From positions 42,465-106,464 of the forward strand of contig JAMCXS010000009.1 in assembly GCA_023474345.1 (NCBI GenBank): 64,000 bases of DNA, read 5' to 3'. The notes under the pieces were generated by a model, which worked only from the letters and a program-made list of their open reading frames with translations, made no database searches and was not told where the DNA came from. The stretch is from Acidobacteriota bacterium. Its GTDB lineage: Bacteria; Acidobacteriota; Terriglobia; UBA7540. Made by a program: the position numbers and the translations under genes. How positions within the stretch are numbered: the stretch's first letter is position 1; each line of letters starts with the position of its first letter. Of this stretch, positions 28,855 through 38,811 are shown one piece after another.

Positions 28855-29904
28855 TCAATTGACGCTCAACAACCGGTTGCATAGGTGGGCGACGTAGTCA
28901 ACCGTCGTCACGGCGCGGTCGTATTCCATGCGTGTTGGACCAACTACTCCCAGAGCCCCGACAACTCGCGATCTGTAAAGTAATGGGGCCACAACCAGAG
29001 CGCAGTGCCGCATCTCGTTTGCGGGATTTTCCTCCCCAATCACAATCTGCACGCCTGATTCGGCCGATTGCAAGCACGATCCCAAAATCTTGATCAACTT
29101 CGCTTTTTCTTCGAAAGCCAGCAACAATTCTTTGATCTTGCGAGCGTCCTCGAATTCAGGCTGTTCGAGGATGCGGGACGTTCCCTCGACAAACAAAGGC
29201 CCCAACCCGTCATCGCCCAGCGCCCCTTTCGTCAACAACTTCGCGACGCTCTGCAATAGGCGATCGAAAAGCACTTTGGCTTCTTCAATCTTGTTAAAGA
29301 TCTCCAGCCGGATGGTTCGCAACGACCATCCCTTGAACTCGGCGTTCAGGTAAGCAGCACTACGGTCGAGATCCTCCTGAGAGACATCTTCCTCAAGCCT
29401 CAAGACCCTGTTTTCGACGAGATTGGGCTTAGAGATAATAACTACCAAAACGCGCCGGTCGGGAAGCTTGATAAACCTGATGTGTTCCAGAAGCTTTTCT
29501 TCCAGTGCGGGGCCCAGGACCAGCCCCACATTTTGCGAAACCTCGGCTAAAACGCGCGAAGCCTTCGCCATTAGCTCCTCGGAGGGGAGTTCATCTCCGC
29601 GAAGACTCTCCTCAATGAATTTCTTAATGGCTGGGGTCAACCGTACCAATTGCATCAGGCGATCGACGTAATATCGATAAGCTTTGTCCGTAGGGACCCG
29701 GCCTGCCGAGGTGTATGGCTGCTCAAGGAAGCCCTCCGCTTCGAGTTGCGCCATAACACTGCGAATCGTCGCGGAACTCAGCACCTCACTCGTCTCTAAC
29801 GCGATCGCCTTTGAGCCAACCGGAGATCCGCTCACGATATAGTGCCGCACGATAGCCGATAAGACTTCACGGCGCCTTTTTTCCAAATTAGGCTCGGCTC
29901 GCAT
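28855..29904 (-). CDS. hrcA: Heat-inducible transcription repressor HrcA
   Basis: Represses heat-shock operons by binding CIRCE elements. 349 residues with an N-terminal winged helix (VLSAIVRHYIVSGSPVGSKAIA, then SSATIRSVMAQLEAEGFL), a GAF-like middle domain and C-terminal IGPTRMEYDR-type segment (VGPTRMEYDRAVTTVDYVA). First gene of the hrcA-grpE-dnaJ cluster behind a good sigma-70 promoter. No canonical CIRCE (TTAGCACTC-N9-GAGTGCTAA) was found upstream. Confidence 0.95.
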   Translation of the reverse strand: MRAEPNLEKRRREVLSAIVRHYIVSGSPVGSKAIALETSEVLSSATIRSVMAQLEAEGFLEQPYTSAGRVPTDKAYRYYVDRLMQLVRLTPAIKKFIEESLRGDELPSEELMAKASRVLAEVSQNVGLVLGPALEEKLLEHIRFIKLPDRRVLVVIISKPNLVENRVLRLEEDVSQEDLDRSAAYLNAEFKGWSLRTIRLEIFNKIEEAKVLFDRLLQSVAKLLTKGALGDDGLGPLFVEGTSRILEQPEFEDARKIKELLLAFEEKAKLIKILGSCLQSAESGVQIVIGEENPANEMRHCALVVAPLLYRSRVVGALGVVGPTRMEYDRAVTTVDYVAHLCNRLLSVN

Positions 29905-29919
29905 CGTTGCTTGCGTTAA

Positions 29920-29940
29920 GGGCGCATATGCATTGCGCCC
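29920..29940. promoter_or_regulatory. Inverted repeat in the hrcA leader
   Basis: GGGCGCA-N7-TGCGCCC, perfect 7-base arms, between the predicted hrcA promoter and its start codon. Not CIRCE-like. It may be an operator or an RNA hairpin; no direct evidence. Confidence 0.4.
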
Positions 29941-29954
29941 CTCATTTCTATTTT

Positions 29955-29983
29955 ATACTATTCATCACATCATCCACTGTCAA
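29955..29983 (-). promoter_or_regulatory. Sigma-70 type promoter of hrcA-grpE-dnaJ
   Basis: On the minus strand: TTGACA (29983-29978), 17-base spacer, TAGTAT (29960-29955), with an overlapping TATAAA just downstream. Predicted transcription start near 29948, about 45 bases before the hrcA ATG. Confidence 0.6.
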
Positions 29984-30141
29984 TAATACGCTCGCGCCAT
30001 GCGCCGAGTTACCCTCCGCTTTGACCATTCAATCTTTGTCAGTACTTATCCGCACCCGTGATGTCATATGCTATACGTGAATAAACCGAGGCAACCTATG
30101 GCGTCCCAGCGGGTACGCCAGCGATTGATAAGGAGTGCTCC

Positions 30142-31632
30142 ATGGACCCTCAGCGCATCTACAAAAACTTTATTGCCGGTGAGTGGGTGGAATCAGCCAG
30201 CGGGCAGACGTTTGAAAATATCAACCCTGCGGATTCAAACGACCGGATCGGGCAGTTTCAGCGCTCCAGCGGCCGCGATGTTGCCAAGGCAGCGGCGGCG
30301 GCCAAACAAGCTTATCAGTCCTGGAGATTGGTTCCTCCGCCCAGGCGGGCGGAAATCCTGTTTCGGGCAGCGAACCTGCTGGCCAACCGCAAGGAAGACT
30401 TTGCGCGCGATATGACGCGGGAGATGGGTAAACCATTGGAAGAAGCCCGCGGAGATGTGCAAGAAGCCATTGATATGACTTATTACATGGCAGGCGAAGG
30501 CCGGCGGTTGTTCGGCCAGACCACGACTTCGGAGCTTCCCGACAAGTTTTGCATGACCGTCCGAAGTCCGGTCGGTGTTTGTGGACTCATCACCCCTTGG
30601 AATTTTCCTATGGCCATCCCCGCGTGGAAGGTAATGCCTGCCCTGATTTGCGGGAATACGGTTGTCATAAAGCCTGCGGAAGATACTCCGCTATCAGTCT
30701 ACAACCTGGTGGCGGTCCTTGAAGAAGCAGGAGTGCCCGGCGGCGTAGTTAATTACCTCAGCGGAATTGGGTCGGAAGCAGGCGCTCCGCTGGTCCGCCA
30801 TCCTGATATAAAGGTCGTTTCGTTCACCGGTTCGGTGGAAGTCGGCCGCGAAGTGGCGCACGCCTGCGCTGAATCTTTTAAGCATCTTTGCCTTGAAATG
30901 GGGGGCAAAAACGTCATCATTGTGATGGACGACGCCAATCTGGACTTGGCGCTCGAGGGCGCGCTTTGGGGTGGGTTCGGAACAACCGGCCAGCGGTGTA
31001 CGGCTTCAAGCCGTATTGTGATCCATAAAAAGGTTTATGAAGCGTTTGCACAGAGATTTACGGAACGAGCTTGCAGACTGAAGGTGGGGAATGGACTCGA
31101 TCCTGGGGTCCAGATGGGACCGCTTATTACGGAAACTCAGCTACGGACAGTAGAAAAGTACGTCGAAATCGGCCAAAAGGAAGGCGCTAAGCTGCTTTGT
31201 GGTGGGTGTCGCCTCACGGGAGCGATATACAACCGTGGATGGTTTTTCGCTCCAACGGTCTTCGGAGATTGCACGCCTAGGATGCGAATCTGCCGGGAGG
31301 AGATTTTCGGTCCTGTTGTCTCGCTGATTCCGTGCGACAATTTTGACCAAGCCATCGAGATCGGGAATAGCGTTGTATATGGCCTTTCATCCGCAATTTA
31401 CACAAGAAATATCAACAATGCCTTTAAGGCCATGCGGGAAATGGAAACAGGGATCTTTTATGTGAACGCTCCCACGATTGGGGCGGAAACTCACCTACCC
31501 TTCGGCGGCACCAAACAGACAGGCAATGGGCACCGTGAGGCCGCCACAGCCGCTCTCGATTTCTACTCGGAGTGGAAATCAGTTTATATCGATTACAGCG
31601 ACCGGCTCCAGCGTGCGCAAATTGATACCTGA
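30142..31632 (+). CDS. NAD(P)-dependent aldehyde dehydrogenase
   Basis: Oxidises an aldehyde to the acid. 496 residues of the ALDH superfamily: [13 protein letters not shown] (152-164), catalytic Glu252 in LEMGGKN, nucleophile Cys286 in [11 protein letters not shown], and the [12 protein letters not shown] and [15 protein letters not shown] segments. Closest in style to semialdehyde dehydrogenases (succinate or 2-oxoglutarate semialdehyde), but substrate is not set by sequence. ATG 30142 has an AAGGAG ribosome site. Monocistronic, divergent from hrcA; the PG-binding gene lies convergent downstream. Confidence 0.9.
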   Translation: MDPQRIYKNFIAGEWVESASGQTFENINPADSNDRIGQFQRSSGRDVAKAAAAAKQAYQSWRLVPPPRRAEILFRAANLLANRKEDFARDMTREMGKPLEEARGDVQEAIDMTYYMAGEGRRLFGQTTTSELPDKFCMTVRSPVGVCGLITPWNFPMAIPAWKVMPALICGNTVVIKPAEDTPLSVYNLVAVLEEAGVPGGVVNYLSGIGSEAGAPLVRHPDIKVVSFTGSVEVGREVAHACAESFKHLCLEMGGKNVIIVMDDANLDLALEGALWGGFGTTGQRCTASSRIVIHKKVYEAFAQRFTERACRLKVGNGLDPGVQMGPLITETQLRTVEKYVEIGQKEGAKLLCGGCRLTGAIYNRGWFFAPTVFGDCTPRMRICREEIFGPVVSLIPCDNFDQAIEIGNSVVYGLSSAIYTRNINNAFKAMREMETGIFYVNAPTIGAETHLPFGGTKQTGNGHREAATAALDFYSEWKSVYIDYSDRLQRAQIDT

Positions 31633-31694
31633 CGCCGAAGATAAGAGCCGAGCGACTGGGTCGCGACCGCTGGCATATCTTGCTTCTACCGGGC

Positions 31695-32276
31695 TTATTG
31701 CGTTTGGCCCTGCGACTTCGTCGGCGCAGGAGAACCTGATATAGCGTTGGCCTCCTCGCTCTGGTTACCCGCATTTGCCTGCGCCGGAGGCTGCAGTCCG
31801 GGGGGCAGCGGGTGCGGGCCGAGTCCTAATTTCATAAGCGGTTTGGCTTCCGGCAAGCCTGTAACCGCGAAACCGTTTGCCTGCTGGTACCGTTGCATCG
31901 CGTCGCGGGTTGCAGCGTCCCACCTGCCCGTCGGTTCCTCGTGCAAGTAACCGGAACAAGCAAGGGCTTCTTGAATCTGTTTGACCCGTTCGGGCTGTAA
32001 GCGAAGGGCGGACAGATAACGGTGAGCTCGATAATGATGGTAATTGTGATGGGTGTAACGGTGGCGAATGTAATGGTGTCGCGTGTAATGACGAACGTAA
32101 TGGCGTTTCACTGACTTGTCAGCGGATTGTACCCTTCGGCGGATCGTGTGCTTCTGGGCTGGATGGGGTTTGTGCTGCTGCCGCGCAGCCAACCATGACG
32201 CGGGCATGAGTGACAAAACAACGGCGATCGCCATTGCCCATCGAATCCATCGTGAATAAGTTGGCGTAGGTTCCAT
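31695..32276 (-). CDS. Exported peptidoglycan-binding-domain protein, His/Arg/Tyr-rich linker
   Basis: 193 residues. N-terminal signal or anchor (about 12-30), then a strongly basic stretch with alternating His, Arg and Tyr (about 50-88), then a PG_binding_1-like domain: RVKQIQEALACSGYLHEEPTGRWDAATRDAMQRYQQANGF, and a Pro-rich tail. It starts 10 bases after the htrA stop behind AGGTG, so the two are one operon. Likely a periplasmic cell-wall-associated protein; the His-rich segment might bind metal or heme, which is speculation. Confidence 0.78.
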   Translation of the reverse strand: MEPTPTYSRWIRWAMAIAVVLSLMPASWLAARQQHKPHPAQKHTIRRRVQSADKSVKRHYVRHYTRHHYIRHRYTHHNYHHYRAHRYLSALRLQPERVKQIQEALACSGYLHEEPTGRWDAATRDAMQRYQQANGFAVTGLPEAKPLMKLGLGPHPLPPGLQPPAQANAGNQSEEANAISGSPAPTKSQGQTQ

Positions 32277-32285
32277 AACACCTAC

Positions 32286-33863
32286 TTATGGTAAACGGTC
32301 TGCCAGGAACAAGGTTGTGAATGTGCTTCCGGTCCGACGGGCAATCAGCAGGAGCACGTCATTCCCGGACTTAAGTGTGGATTGGAGGCGCGTAAATTCT
32401 GCCGCGGAGGATACCGAGTGATGGTTAACGGCGAGAACGACGTCTTCACGCTCGATGCCCAATTCAGCCGCAAAACCTTCAGGAACAACTTGCGTGACCA
32501 GAACTCCCTGCTGCTTTCCCAACTGCAGCGCACGCTGCAGCTTCATGGCTTGCTCGGGGGTAAGGTCGCGCACGCTCATGCCAAGAGTCCCGCCTGCCTG
32601 TTCGGGGGAGTTATCGTTTGTTCCTCGCTCCGCTTCAGCACGCTGCGTCGCAATAATCTGATTTCGGTCCCCGACCTCAACCGAGGCTGATACAGGTTTC
32701 CCGTTGCGGAGCAGATTGATTTGCAGTTCGCTGCCGATTTTTCGGTCGGAGATGATCCGTACAAGCTCATCGCCCGAGCGGATCGGATGACCGTCAATGG
32801 CCAAAATGACATCGCCCCTTTTCAATCCGGCTCGTTCGGCCGGACTGCCGGGCTCCACGCTATCCACCACAACGCCATGGTTGGCGCCAAAACTGCGCAG
32901 CAGGGCGGGATTATTCTGGCTCTGAAAGGTGACACCGATAGCGCCGCGAGGCACGTGACCGGTAGCGATAAGGGCGTTATACACCTTGCGAGCCGTGTTG
33001 GAGGGAATTGCAAAGCCGATGCCGTCATTTGAACCCTGGCTTGTTGCGATGGCGGTATTGACGCCGATTATCTGTCCGGCCAGGTTGACAAGTGGCCCTC
33101 CGCTGTTCCCGGGATTAATAGCGGCGTCGGTCTGAATAAACCGCTTGAACTGGCCCTCAATGCCAGGTTCGATGTCACGTCCCTTGGCGCTAATGATCCC
33201 GGCGGTTACCGTCGAGTTAAGGCCGAACGGGCTGCCGATCGCCAGCACCCAGTCGCCAACCCGAACTGAATTCGAATCACCAAACTGGGCCGCAGCCAGC
33301 GGCTTGCCGGCGTCGATCTTGATTACCGCGAGGTCTGTCGCCTTGTCAGCTCCGACGATCCTTGCCCGGTATTTGGCCCCGGAATCGCCGTGCAAGTAGA
33401 CTTCAATGCGGTCTACGGGCTTGTCGTCCCGGGTTTGCATGACAACGTGATAATTGGTTAGAACGTAGCCCTTCGGATCGAGGATGATTCCGGAACCCAA
33501 GCTTCGCCGTTGATAGCTGTCCGGTTTTCCTTTACGATTCGGAAAGTTAAAGAAGTGGTTGAAAAAGTCGCCAAAAGGCTCTTGATCCGGAGAGCCAAAA
33601 TAACGGCGTGAAACTTGGACGGTCGTTTCCGTATTGATATTGACTACTGCCGGCTCGATCTCTTCCGCAACGCGAGAGAAGGAATTCGAGAGTTCAATTG
33701 GCGATGGTATCGCTAAAGGCGCTGCCTCTGCGGCCGAAGCCGAAGCTGGGGTGGGATGGGCCGGGCGGACACTCCTCGAAACCAGCGCACCAATTCCTAC
33801 GCCGACCCCGAAGGTTAACAGCACCGCAAGTACGGGAATATACCAACCCCTTTGCGTCCTCAT
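32286..33863 (-). CDS. Periplasmic serine protease of the DegP/HtrA family
   Basis: Membrane-anchored or periplasmic quality-control protease. 525 residues: N-terminal hydrophobic segment (about 9-28), trypsin-like domain with triad His in LTNYHVV, Asp in TDLAVIKID and Ser in NPGNSGGPLV, then two PDZ domains (GVVVDSVEPGSPAERAGLKRGD; VLVTQVVPEGFAAELGI). Start taken at ATG 33863 behind GAGGTG; the open frame begins 12 bases earlier at a GTG. Co-transcribed with the PG-binding protein. Confidence 0.93.
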   Translation of the reverse strand: MRTQRGWYIPVLAVLLTFGVGVGIGALVSRSVRPAHPTPASASAAEAAPLAIPSPIELSNSFSRVAEEIEPAVVNINTETTVQVSRRYFGSPDQEPFGDFFNHFFNFPNRKGKPDSYQRRSLGSGIILDPKGYVLTNYHVVMQTRDDKPVDRIEVYLHGDSGAKYRARIVGADKATDLAVIKIDAGKPLAAAQFGDSNSVRVGDWVLAIGSPFGLNSTVTAGIISAKGRDIEPGIEGQFKRFIQTDAAINPGNSGGPLVNLAGQIIGVNTAIATSQGSNDGIGFAIPSNTARKVYNALIATGHVPRGAIGVTFQSQNNPALLRSFGANHGVVVDSVEPGSPAERAGLKRGDVILAIDGHPIRSGDELVRIISDRKIGSELQINLLRNGKPVSASVEVGDRNQIIATQRAEAERGTNDNSPEQAGGTLGMSVRDLTPEQAMKLQRALQLGKQQGVLVTQVVPEGFAAELGIEREDVVLAVNHHSVSSAAEFTRLQSTLKSGNDVLLLIARRTGSTFTTLFLADRLP

Positions 33864-33875
33864 ATCACACCTCAC

Positions 33876-34743
33876 ATGCGGATGCCGCCGTCTACCCAGT
33901 GACTTTTAATGACCACGAAGATTATACACCTAATTTTCACCGGCAAGCGCAAGGCCGGCCAGCTTCTCTGCGGGTCTTGGAGCAATTGGGACGTGATTCG
34001 GAGGAGCTACGGCGACACTTCAAATTAGGTCGTTAAAGTAGTACTGACGCAACACCGGTCGAGCGGTGTTGCCCGCCGATCCCGCAAAATTCTCTTACCT
34101 TATTCTTGAACTTTCCAAGGAGCCGCAGCCAGAATTTGGCGAAAGCTCCCCGAAATTTAAGCCAATTCGGATAAAGCTAATCCAAACCTTGAGATTTTGA
34201 AGGTCCGATATCGTTTTTCGCTTCCTTCCTGCACTTCTTGACCCTGCCGTCGTGTCTGTTCCACTCAGGTTCGGATTAGTTGGTTGGAAAGCGTCTTCCA
34301 AGCTGTCACCGATGAGCGATTGTCTTTGGGGTGGCAAAAAAGATATTAAGATTATGAGAGACATGCGAGGTTGCCGCAAACTGCCCGGACTGTGACCCGT
34401 CGTGGAGCCGTCTCCCCCATGCCGTCATCCTTGCCCATCATGGGGCTATTCCTCTCCTCATTCCGGGATTGCCTGCCATTCCTCTTCCGCCGTGACCCCA
34501 GCTTTGTGCTATCAATGCAAGCCCACTAAGGCAAGACAGCGGTAGCTTATGTAGATCCAATCAGTTAGATGACGCGGTTGGTAGTTTGCCGTTAGGGGGG
34601 CGTGGTACGTTCTTTTGCAATCTCGACACAACCCGTATAAGAAGCGCCGAACCGGACCGACCCGCTCCGGTGGGATAGCCCCTACATCCGCCGAGTCACG
34701 GCAGACGCAGTTGGTTCCTCAAGAGCATCTTTCACAGGGGAAA
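33876..34743. other. Gene-poor stretch
   Basis: About 870 bases between htrA and a small Cys-rich gene. Open frames here (for example 34095-34379 minus) have no ribosome site or recognisable features. A perfect 9-base hairpin is listed separately. Otherwise nothing recognised. Confidence 0.5.
34049..34072. terminator. Perfect hairpin GCAACACCG / CGGTGTTGC
   Basis: Nine-base perfect arms with a 6-base loop (GTCGAG). There is no clear T-run on either side, so factor-independent termination is uncertain; it could also be a protein-binding palindrome. Confidence 0.3.
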
Positions 34744-35025
34744 TCATTCGTCGTGATTACGGACCGCGTTGCCAAGCAAATCGACAGTTCGGTTCACATA
34801 TTTTTGCCCGGCACTCGACCGGTCCTGAATCGAGGCACGATAGAGGACATGGCACTTGTCACAGCGGTAGATTTGGCCATCCAAGCCCAGCCGAGTGGTG
34901 ATTTCGGGTGGCATCGTATCCCAGCGTTTAAGATGTCCGAGGCAGAGTTTGCCTTTTGCATCTTTTTCATCACAAGCCCGCTGGCCGATCCTCTTCTCTT
35001 TGACCTTAATTCCCACCTCTTCCAT
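34744..35025 (-). CDS. Small Cys-rich (zinc-ribbon-like) conserved-looking protein
   Basis: 93 residues. Four Cys positioned as two pairs: one in ACDEKDAKGKLC (about 18-29), one in YRCDKCHVLY (about 54-63), with a GHLKRWD segment between, suggesting a zinc ribbon. The ATG has a GGAAGGAG ribosome site at good spacing. An overlapping 138-codon frame on the plus strand has none and reads like the antisense of this one. Function unknown. It is divergent from argS. Confidence 0.6.
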   Translation of the reverse strand: MEEVGIKVKEKRIGQRACDEKDAKGKLCLGHLKRWDTMPPEITTRLGLDGQIYRCDKCHVLYRASIQDRSSAGQKYVNRTVDLLGNAVRNHDE

Positions 35026-35134
35026 TCATAACTCCTTCCGTCGGTTCTTTATGCATTGAGGGTAAACCAGTTCTCATTCTACTCGCGTCCACCTCCAAAC
35101 TCCACAATGCGCTCCGCCCAAGACCTCAACCCTT

Positions 35135-35143
35135 TGCTATAAT
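35135..35143 (+). promoter_or_regulatory. Extended -10 promoter of argS
   Basis: TGCTATAAT: consensus TATAAT at 35138-35143 with the TGn extension. No -35 hexamer at the right place, as usual for extended -10 promoters. Predicted transcription start near 35150. Confidence 0.5.
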
Positions 35144-35224
35144 TGGTGTTTTGCGCAGTTGTCAGGATTGATTGTTGAGCGGGGACGCGGTGCTGGCGGC
35201 GCACTCCCTGCAGGGGATAGCTCC

Positions 35225-37213
35225 TTGTATCTACAGATTCAACAGAGAATTCGCGAAAAGTACCTTGAGGTAGTTCAGACATTGTTCGGCATTGAGGCTG
35301 CGGCTCCGGCTTTCGATTTTCCTCCCCGCCTCGAGATGGGAGATCTTTCCATCGCGGCCTGTTTTGATCTGGCGAGGAAACTGCGCCAGCCCCCTCGGAA
35401 AATCGCCGATCAAGTGAGGGAGCGTTTGCTCCCGATCGAAGGAGTCGAAGGCATCAGTGTGGCGGGCGCAGGGTACCTGAACTTTCATTTAGACCGCGCC
35501 ACCTTGGCCGGAGCTATTTTCAACCTCCGTATGTCTTCGGCCCGCGAAGTTCCGCGGCGTCCCGGCAAAGTTCTGGTTGAGCACACCAGCATTAATCCCA
35601 ACAAGGCAGCCCATATTGGCCATCTTCGCAACGCCGTACTCGGCGATAGTTTTGTTCGCTCGCTGCGATTCCGCGGGCACAACGTCGAGGTACAGAACTA
35701 CATTGACAACACCGGCGTGCAGGTTGCTGACGTGGTCGTTGGGTTTCTCTACCTGGAGAAGAAAAGCCTGGAGGATGTGGAAAGGCTTATCAAAGATGCT
35801 GGCACTCGCTTTGACTACTATTGCTGGGATTTATATGCGCGCGTTTCGCGTTTCTATGAGGAGAACGAAAACGAGTTGGCCCTTCGCGCCGAAACCTTGA
35901 AAGCCATCGAGGAAGGCCATGGCGACGCCGCCCGGATGGCGAAGTTGGTTTCGCCTGCAATCGTTCGGCTGCACCTTGAGACAATGCGCCGGATCAACGT
36001 TCAGTACGATTTGCTGGTGGAGGAAAGTGAGATCTTACGGCTCGACTTCTGGAAGGCGGCTTTCGAGCGAATGAAGCAGATTGGCGCGGTGCGGTACGAA
36101 TCTGCCGGGAAGAATGCGGGTTGCTGGGTAATGGATCTGGGCAATTCTGAATCTGAAAAAGCAGATGAATCGGCTGGAGAGGACGTCAAGATCATTGTCC
36201 GTTCGAACGGCACTGTCACTTACGTCGGCAAAGACATTGCCTACCACATGTGGAAGTTTGCGTTACTGGGAAAAGATTTTGCCTACGCCCTTTTTTATCG
36301 TTATCCCGATGGCCACGACGTTTGGCACACCAGTATCGAGGGCCATGCCGGCGCCCCGGAGTTTGGCCGGGCTACGGCGGCCTACGCGGTGATCGACACG
36401 CGCCAGGCCTACCTGCAGAACATTGTTGCCGCAGCCTTCCGCTCACTGGGATTCCATGAAGCAGCAGAAAACCTTCACCACTTTGCCTACGAAGTGGTGG
36501 GCCTCTCACCCGCCTGCGCCCGCGAAATGGGCTATGAATTGAGCCCGGAAGACCTCGACCGCAGTTACGTGGAAGTTTCAGGACGCAAAGGTCTGGGGCT
36601 TAAGGCCGATGATCTGATCGACATGCTGGGACAAAAGGCGCTTGAAGAAGTGCGCGCACGAGAGATGACCAAAGATCCTGCGGAGCAATCTGCTTACGCT
36701 CGCATGATTGCGGTGGGCGCGCTGCGCTACTTCCTTCTCAAGTTTTCCTGCCGCGTGATGATCACATTTGATTTCAAGGAAGCGCTGGCCTTTGAGGGCG
36801 AGACAGGGCCTTACCTCCAATACTCGGTGGTGAGGGCCCGCAATATTTTCCGCAAATATGTCGAAGCGAACCCCGAGTTTCGGATTGAGGAATTGGCTGA
36901 TCGCATCGAGCACGCACAGCTTGAAAACTTCTTTGCAGGCGATGATGGAACGGCTTTCTGGGAGTTGGTCGTCCTTGCCGCGCAACTTGAAATGGTGGCG
37001 GACCAGGCTATCGCCAGCACGGAACCCGCGGTGATCTCCAAGTACGCTTTTCGCCTGGCGCAGGCTTTCAACAATTTCTACCATCGCTTCCACATCTTGA
37101 GCGAACCTGATCCCAGCCGCCAAAGCTTCCTGCTTTACCTTGTCCGCATCGTCGAGCGCACACTCGCCCAGACGCTCGATCTCCTTGGCATCGAAGTCCC
37201 CGAACGGATGTGA
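35225..37213 (+). CDS. argS: Arginyl-tRNA synthetase
   Basis: Class I tRNA synthetase charging tRNA-Arg. N-terminal Add-1 domain, then HTSINPNKAAHIGHLRNA with the HIGH motif, the YVEVSGRKGLGLKADDLI segment replacing KMSKS, and an all-helical anticodon domain ending in TLDLLGIEVPERM. 662 residues from TTG 35225, which follows AGGGG by 8 bases and matches the usual family start; a TTG at 35159 in the same frame would add 22 residues but lies only about 9 bases after the predicted transcription start. Confidence 0.93.
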   Translation: MYLQIQQRIREKYLEVVQTLFGIEAAAPAFDFPPRLEMGDLSIAACFDLARKLRQPPRKIADQVRERLLPIEGVEGISVAGAGYLNFHLDRATLAGAIFNLRMSSAREVPRRPGKVLVEHTSINPNKAAHIGHLRNAVLGDSFVRSLRFRGHNVEVQNYIDNTGVQVADVVVGFLYLEKKSLEDVERLIKDAGTRFDYYCWDLYARVSRFYEENENELALRAETLKAIEEGHGDAARMAKLVSPAIVRLHLETMRRINVQYDLLVEESEILRLDFWKAAFERMKQIGAVRYESAGKNAGCWVMDLGNSESEKADESAGEDVKIIVRSNGTVTYVGKDIAYHMWKFALLGKDFAYALFYRYPDGHDVWHTSIEGHAGAPEFGRATAAYAVIDTRQAYLQNIVAAAFRSLGFHEAAENLHHFAYEVVGLSPACAREMGYELSPEDLDRSYVEVSGRKGLGLKADDLIDMLGQKALEEVRAREMTKDPAEQSAYARMIAVGALRYFLLKFSCRVMITFDFKEALAFEGETGPYLQYSVVRARNIFRKYVEANPEFRIEELADRIEHAQLENFFAGDDGTAFWELVVLAAQLEMVADQAIASTEPAVISKYAFRLAQAFNNFYHRFHILSEPDPSRQSFLLYLVRIVERTLAQTLDLLGIEVPERM

Positions 37214-37374
37214 ACAGTCCATTGCAGACCTTACTCGCGGCTTGGCTTCAGGGAAGTTTGACGTATTGAGGACTTTCATAAAACCGGGCGCGCTAGTGAA
37301 ATAGCCTGGGAGAAATGTCTGTCCCTAGTTTAGTTGAGGCGGCGCACCCGGTGGTCATCGGAAGTCTACTCTTT

Positions 37375-37932
37375 TTAATTACCAGGAGCTTCGAGTTCTG
37401 CTTCGAGTTGCTGATATATTGCCTTGGCTTGGCCATACTCGACGTGATCTGAAATCATCTTTGACAAGCTCGAGGCCAAGTCGTAATGCGCCTTCAGATA
37501 TGCCTTGTACTCTGGCATATGCACGCGGTCTTGATTGTCATTGAGATGTCTAATGCTCGCATTAACGCTGTCTGCCATCTCCTGGAGCAAGGGAGTGATT
37601 TGATCCACGGCATTTTGTTGCCAAGCCGAGGCCTCGCTGCGCGCATCATGCAACCGCTGAAGCAGCTTACCCAAATTGTTCACGTGTTGTTTTATCAGAT
37701 TGGTCTGATCGACATGGCTTTCCCATGTCAGATTGGATCGACCAAAAGATTCAAGTCTCGCCGCATCTCTCTCCAATTGTGCGGCATTTCTCTTGGCCTG
37801 TGACAGTAACTCCGAAACTTCCTTCGAATCCATAGACGGGTCGTTGCTTGCCGGAAGCGGAGGCAAAAGCCACAGTGCCCAACCCAAGATAACGACCGTG
37901 CTGGACAAGATGGTCGCTTTTCTCATGCACAT
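37375..37932 (-). CDS. Exported helical protein of unknown function
   Basis: 185 residues. Signal peptide or N-terminal anchor (about 7-28, ILGWALWLLPPLPAS), then almost wholly helical with heptad-like spacing (QLERDAARLESFG, NNLGKLLQRLHDARSEAS, DQITPLLQEMADSVNASIRHL). No Cys in the mature part and no catalytic motif. ATG 37932 has a GGAGGG ribosome site; the frame continues to 37965. Periplasmic location inferred. Resembles the style of small exported coiled-coil proteins common in Acidobacteriota, but no family named. Confidence 0.7.
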   Translation of the reverse strand: MCMRKATILSSTVVILGWALWLLPPLPASNDPSMDSKEVSELLSQAKRNAAQLERDAARLESFGRSNLTWESHVDQTNLIKQHVNNLGKLLQRLHDARSEASAWQQNAVDQITPLLQEMADSVNASIRHLNDNQDRVHMPEYKAYLKAHYDLASSLSKMISDHVEYGQAKAIYQQLEAELEAPGN

Positions 37933-38156
37933 TGTGGGACCCTCCTTATGGTTTGAACGACTCACTGAAGCTATCAGCTTCTTAAAAGCTATTATACGAC
38001 GGCAGGGGCTTCGAAAATACGATGACAGTATGCCCAGAACCGATAGTTCGCTATTGCCTTTAAAAGCATTTATTAGTTATAAGTTACTAATTAGATAGTC
38101 ACGTCCAACAGGCGGCCAACACCTCATACCTGACGCGCCAAGCGTCTTTCCCCGGC

Positions 38157-38756
38157 TCATCGTGCGCGGATGGCATACTGGTAACGGAACAGGCGTTCCA
38201 TTTCGATCTGAAAGCCCATTTTTTCAAGGCGGGTGCGCCCTTCGGCGGGCGAGTAGACATGGTTGGCGGGCGGGCCGGCAGGACGATCAACTTCCGCGTT
38301 CCAGTCGATAAAGAGCACGGTGCCGCCTGGTTTGAGCAAAGCATGAAGGGTACGCAATGCCTCGTCGCCAAGTTCGTGCAGAACATTCAGTGCCAGCACG
38401 CGGTCGATTTGTTCCTTAAAGGTTGCGATTTGCGAGGCCAGTACGGGCTTCAGGTTGGGAAGTAATGCAGCCGCAGGCTTGGCCCGCAGGCGGTCGAGCA
38501 TTTCAGGTTGTTCGTCCATGGCGACTATTTCGACGTCCGGCCTGAGCCGTGCCAACTCGATGGCGTAGGTTCCCGTTCCTGTCCCAAAATCCAACAATTT
38601 GCCGTTCGCCGGAAGGTCGAGCATCCGCGCCACTTCCTCAGGCGGAAGATGCTTGAAGCGCGCGGGGTCGTCCAGGCGTGCCGCCCGCTCGGGATCAAAA
38701 CGTTCCGGCTGGCGGGCGCCTCGCCGGTCGTCGTCATGGATGAAGTGTTCGCTCAT
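38157..38756 (-). CDS. Class I SAM-dependent methyltransferase
   Basis: 199 residues. SAM-binding motif LLDFGTGTGTYAIELARL, motif II acidic residue in VEIVAMDEQPEML, then VLALNVLHELGDEALRTLHALLKPGGTVLFIDW (motif III/IV and post-motif). N-terminal segment is His/Asp-rich (SEHFIHDDDRR). Substrate unknown; the style is that of UbiE/ArsM-like small-molecule methyltransferases. Downstream of the TrkA-like gene on the same strand with a 55-base gap. Confidence 0.85.
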   Translation of the reverse strand: MSEHFIHDDDRRGARQPERFDPERAARLDDPARFKHLPPEEVARMLDLPANGKLLDFGTGTGTYAIELARLRPDVEIVAMDEQPEMLDRLRAKPAAALLPNLKPVLASQIATFKEQIDRVLALNVLHELGDEALRTLHALLKPGGTVLFIDWNAEVDRPAGPPANHVYSPAEGRTRLEKMGFQIEMERLFRYQYAIRAR

Positions 38757-38811
38757 ATGTGCCCTCAAACCACCAGGAATCGAAACGATGTGTAGACCGC
38801 GGAGGTCAAAA

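Noticed and set aside
29905..30000. CIRCE element for HrcA
   Set aside because: The TTAGCACTC-N9-GAGTGCTAA pattern is not present; only an unrelated palindrome.
34095..34379. 94-codon minus-strand ORF
   Set aside because: Low complexity and no ribosome site.
34615..35031. 138-codon plus-strand ORF
   Set aside because: No ribosome site; antisense to the Cys-rich gene, which has one and shows Cys pairs.
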